Shown here: positions 6,794 to 8,774 of the stretch, piece by piece
Numbering within the stretch: the first letter of the stretch is position 1
Layout of the letters: every line of letters begins with the position of its first letter
Source of the DNA: Dehalococcoidales bacterium
Lineage (GTDB): Bacteria > Chloroflexota > Dehalococcoidia > Dehalococcoidales > RBG-16-60-22
Reading direction: 5' to 3'
DNA: 8,774 bases
NCBI GenBank assembly: GCA_030615475.1
Contig: JAUWZF010000033.1
Span: 1 to 8,774 of the forward strand
The notes under the pieces: model-generated
Database searches by the model: none
The model's input: only the letters and a program-made list of their open reading frames with translations
What the model was told of the DNA's origin: nothing
Made by a program: the position numbers and the translations under genes

Positions 6794-6822
6794 TTGACAT
6801 TTACCATAGGCGCGACCATAAT
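6794..6822 (+). promoter_or_regulatory. promoter of the selenoprotein operon
   Basis: A perfect TTGACA (6794-6799), a 17-base spacer and CATAAT (6817-6822, 5 of 6). The transcript would start near 6829, with a leader of about 70 AT-rich bases. AAAGGAG (6887-6893) precedes the ATG at 6900 by 6 bases. Confidence 0.7.
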
Positions 6823-6899
6823 TATAGAAGCTCTCTAATTTCATTTTTCTAATATTATATCTGCGGTGGGGGAGAATTTTTTTAATAAAGGAGTAATTG

Positions 6900-8678
6900 A
6901 TGAGTGAGAATAAGGTTGAACTAACACTGCTTAACCCCCGGGGTGTGATAGAGGCCAAACCGATGTCCGCGCCTAACCCCCGTGTTACGGACCTGGCGGG
7001 CAAGAGGGTCGGACTGTACTGGAACAGCAAGCCGGGCATGGACAACTTCTACAAAGTATTCGAAGAACTCCTGAAGAAGAAATATCCCACCGCAACCACC
7101 ACGCTATTACAGGGCGCCTTCTTAATCAGAGATGACGATGCCGAGGCCTGGCTGCCGCAAATAGACACATTCGTTTATGGTGTCGGCGACTGAGGGTCCT
7201 GCACATTTGTCGGCGTGGCCGGCACGGTATTGCTGGAAAAAATGGGTAAACCCGGCGTATTTATCAATTGCACCACCTTTGACGAAGACGCTAAATCGGC
7301 ATCGGCGGATAACGGTATGCCCGCATTACGAAGAGTGAAAATAAGCTCCGCAGATTTTTACAAGCTCCGCGGCAAAGTCGAGACCGTCAGGCCGCTGGTG
7401 GAAGCCGTCTTCGACGATATTATCAATGCACTAACCACTCCGCTGACGCTGGAGGAAGCGAGTCTTCCGCAGGAGAAAGGGGAGGAAGAAAGCCTGGCCG
7501 AGGTTACCGTTACGGCGGAGTCCTACCCGGCCGCCGCCGAGGAATTCAACGAGCTTTTCCTGAATAACCGCTGGGGCGACGGTTTACCCCTGGTACCCCC
7601 CACACCGGAACGCGTCAGGTGGATGCTGTCGGGAACAAAACGGAAACCCGATGAAGTGCTGGGCAAGATTAATCCCAAGCAGGGCATCGCCACGATTGAA
7701 AAGATTGCCATCAACGCGGTGATGGCCGGAGCGAAGCCGGAGTACCTGCCGGTGATAATCGCCGCCGTGGAAGCGCTTGCGGACGAGAGTTTCGATGACC
7801 TTCACATCCTGGCTTCGGCGGGCTCATTCAACCTCCTGACCGTGGTGAGCGGGCCGATTGCTAAAGAAATCGGGATGGAGGCCGGGATAGGTTTTATGGG
7901 CCACGGCTGGCGGGCCAATAACACCATCGGGCGGGCGATACGATTATCCACGCTCAACATCGGTCAGACCTGGCCGGCGAAAAATGACATGGCGCTGACC
8001 GGACGTGTCTCACCGCATACCTTCTATACCTTCTGCGAGAATGCCGACGAGAGCCCCTGGGAACCCTATCATACGTCCCGGGGCTTTAAAGCGGACGAAA
8101 GCTGCGTAACCGTGGGCTCAATCCACGGTGAGAGCCAGCTACAGCATTTCTATGGCGGCATGATTGGCACCTGGACGGCCGAGGGAGTCCTGGACAGGAT
8201 GGTCGAGGATTTGGTAAGGACCGACCGCCGTGGATACTTCATGTGGGGGACGAAGGGAATAGGTAAATACCTCGGCTCCGGCGGCGGAGCGATGAACCAC
8301 ATGATAATCCTTTTCCCGGAACTGGTCGCCGAACTGAAGAAAATGGGCTTCGACCAGAAGGGCCTGCAGGATGAGATTTATCAACGAACGTCAATTCCTT
8401 ACGATGAATTGAATGAGAACGAAAAAAAGAGCCTGCATACCGCGATGGAACTGGGCGTTATTCCCGCCGACCGTAAGCCCGTGTTTGCCGCCGCCCTGAA
8501 ACCGGGCGGCAAAGTGCCGGTTCTGGTTTACCCGGAGAACCTCCACTTCTTCGTGGCCGGCGGCGCGCCGGGCTGCGCTTTCTCCTTCAACTACTACCGT
8601 ATACCCCCGTATAACCGCACGGCGCTGATGACGAAGCGGGTTAGCGGAGCTACCCTGACGAAGGCCGGCGCAGTCTAG
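6900..8678 (+). CDS. UGSC-motif selenoprotein, UGA at 7191 read as selenocysteine
   Basis: Reading TGA 7191-7193 as selenocysteine gives 592 residues. The context VYGVGD-U-GSCTFVGVAG (Sec98, Cys101) is the hallmark of the UGSC family, in which some members have Cys or Thr in place of Sec. No frame change is needed: both halves lie in the same frame, and the sequence continues without loss of coding character. ATG 6900 was chosen over the adjacent TTG 6897 because AAAGGAG is 6 bases upstream. The N-terminal domain (about 1-200) contains LAGKRVGLYWNSKPGMDNF and, after the motif, a Rossmann-like GKPGVFINCTTFD. The C-terminal domain (about 205-592) opens with NRWGDGLPLVPPTPERV (Trp225) and has GFMGHGWRANN and GSGGGAMNHMIILFPE (about 459-474). 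Its family name is unknown to me. No signal peptide or membrane helix is seen, so it is likely cytoplasmic. A selenol/thiol redox or reductase role is inferred from the motif, and the substrate is unknown. A flavoprotein-like gene follows 61 bases downstream. A plain stop yielding a 97-residue product is less likely. Confidence 0.88.
7194..7233 (+). promoter_or_regulatory. candidate bacterial SECIS hairpin
   Basis: Directly after the UGA, 7208-7213 (UGUCGG) pairs with 7219-7224 (CCGGCA) in 6 bp including one G-U, closing a 5-base loop CGUGG (7214-7218). The loop begins 20 bases after the UGA and has G as its second base, which fits the general rule for bacterial SECIS elements bound by SelB. 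GCA 7201-7203 and UGC 7231-7233 may extend the stem below an internal loop. Confidence 0.6.
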
Positions 8679-8739
8679 GAGAAGAGAGTCCCTTGTGGGG
8701 GGCGTAGACAGTTTATTAGCTCTCGCAAAGGAGTGCACA

Positions 8740-8774
8740 ATGCCTGATTGGGATGCCGTCATCATCGGTGGCGG
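8740..8774 (+). CDS. start of FAD/NAD(P)-binding oxidoreductase (3' end outside window)
   Basis: Only 11 codons and two bases are visible: MPDWDAVIIGG, then GG of the next codon, very probably glycine. A short polar N-terminus, a hydrophobic beta strand and a GG(G) run at residues 10-12 are typical of the dinucleotide-binding beta-alpha-beta motif at the N-terminus of FAD-dependent oxidoreductases. AAAGGAG (8727-8733) stands 6 bases before the ATG. The 61-base gap to the selenoprotein contains no convincing terminator, so the two are probably one operon, and this flavoprotein may pass electrons to or from the UGSC protein. The exact subfamily cannot be told from this fragment. Confidence 0.6.
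   Translation, partial: MPDWDAVIIGG

Noticed and set aside
6599..7045. Minus-strand ORF of 148 codons across the intergenic region
   Set aside because: It overlaps two better supported genes and two promoters, and has no domain-like content.
7191..7193. TGA as a true stop making a pseudogene
   Set aside because: The UGSC motif, the same frame on both sides and the hairpin behind it favour selenocysteine; no other lesion is present.
8679..8712. Terminator after the selenoprotein gene
   Set aside because: Only a weak CCC/GGG pairing is seen, without a T run, and a gene with a good Shine-Dalgarno follows.

Overview
The window suggests a bacterium of moderate GC. The promoters are sigma70-like (TTGACA/TATAAT types), the Shine-Dalgarno sequences are strong, and one gene carries an in-frame UGA with a hairpin directly behind it, which is the bacterial way of placing selenocysteine. 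A Chloroflexota (Dehalococcoidia-like) or other anaerobic sediment bacterium would fit the gene content, but this is a weak inference from gene families; no rRNA or marker gene is present.

Region 1 (1-4556) is a divergent locus. Leftward runs a long gene that leaves the window at position 1. It encodes a protein of more than 709 residues with an N-terminal ribokinase/PfkB-like domain and a C-terminal AAA+ ATPase domain (Walker A at residues 468-475, Walker B at 524-529). Rightward run a small TM2-like membrane protein with no usual start codon and a 590-residue membrane protein with two N-terminal hydrophobic segments, two consecutive TrkA-N/RCK NAD-binding domains and C-terminal RyR (ryanodine-receptor) repeats. 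Back-to-back promoters lie at 2323-2381. A G9 tract sits at the start of the ATPase gene, and its leader can fold in alternative ways. This is the best candidate for an undescribed system: an ATP-driven AAA+ protein paired with a nucleotide- or ligand-gated membrane protein.

Region 2 (4553-6709) is a leftward two-gene operon. A DUF350-like four-helix membrane protein is followed, 5 bases later, by an exported, membrane-anchored transglutaminase-like protein with three nearly identical 89-residue Ig/cadherin-like repeats. The operon converges on the RyR gene so tightly that the two stop codons overlap. A TTGACA promoter with a palindrome over its -10 drives it.

Region 3 (6794-8774) is a rightward operon. 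Its first gene, read through UGA at 7191, encodes a 592-residue selenoprotein with the UGSC motif (Sec98-Gly-Ser-Cys), fused to a C-terminal domain of about 390 residues. Without recoding, an annotation would split it into a 97-residue ORF and a 487-residue ORF. The next gene begins at 8740 as a Rossmann-type FAD/NAD(P)-binding oxidoreductase and leaves the window. The pair suggests a redox or thiol/selenol enzyme system of unknown substrate.
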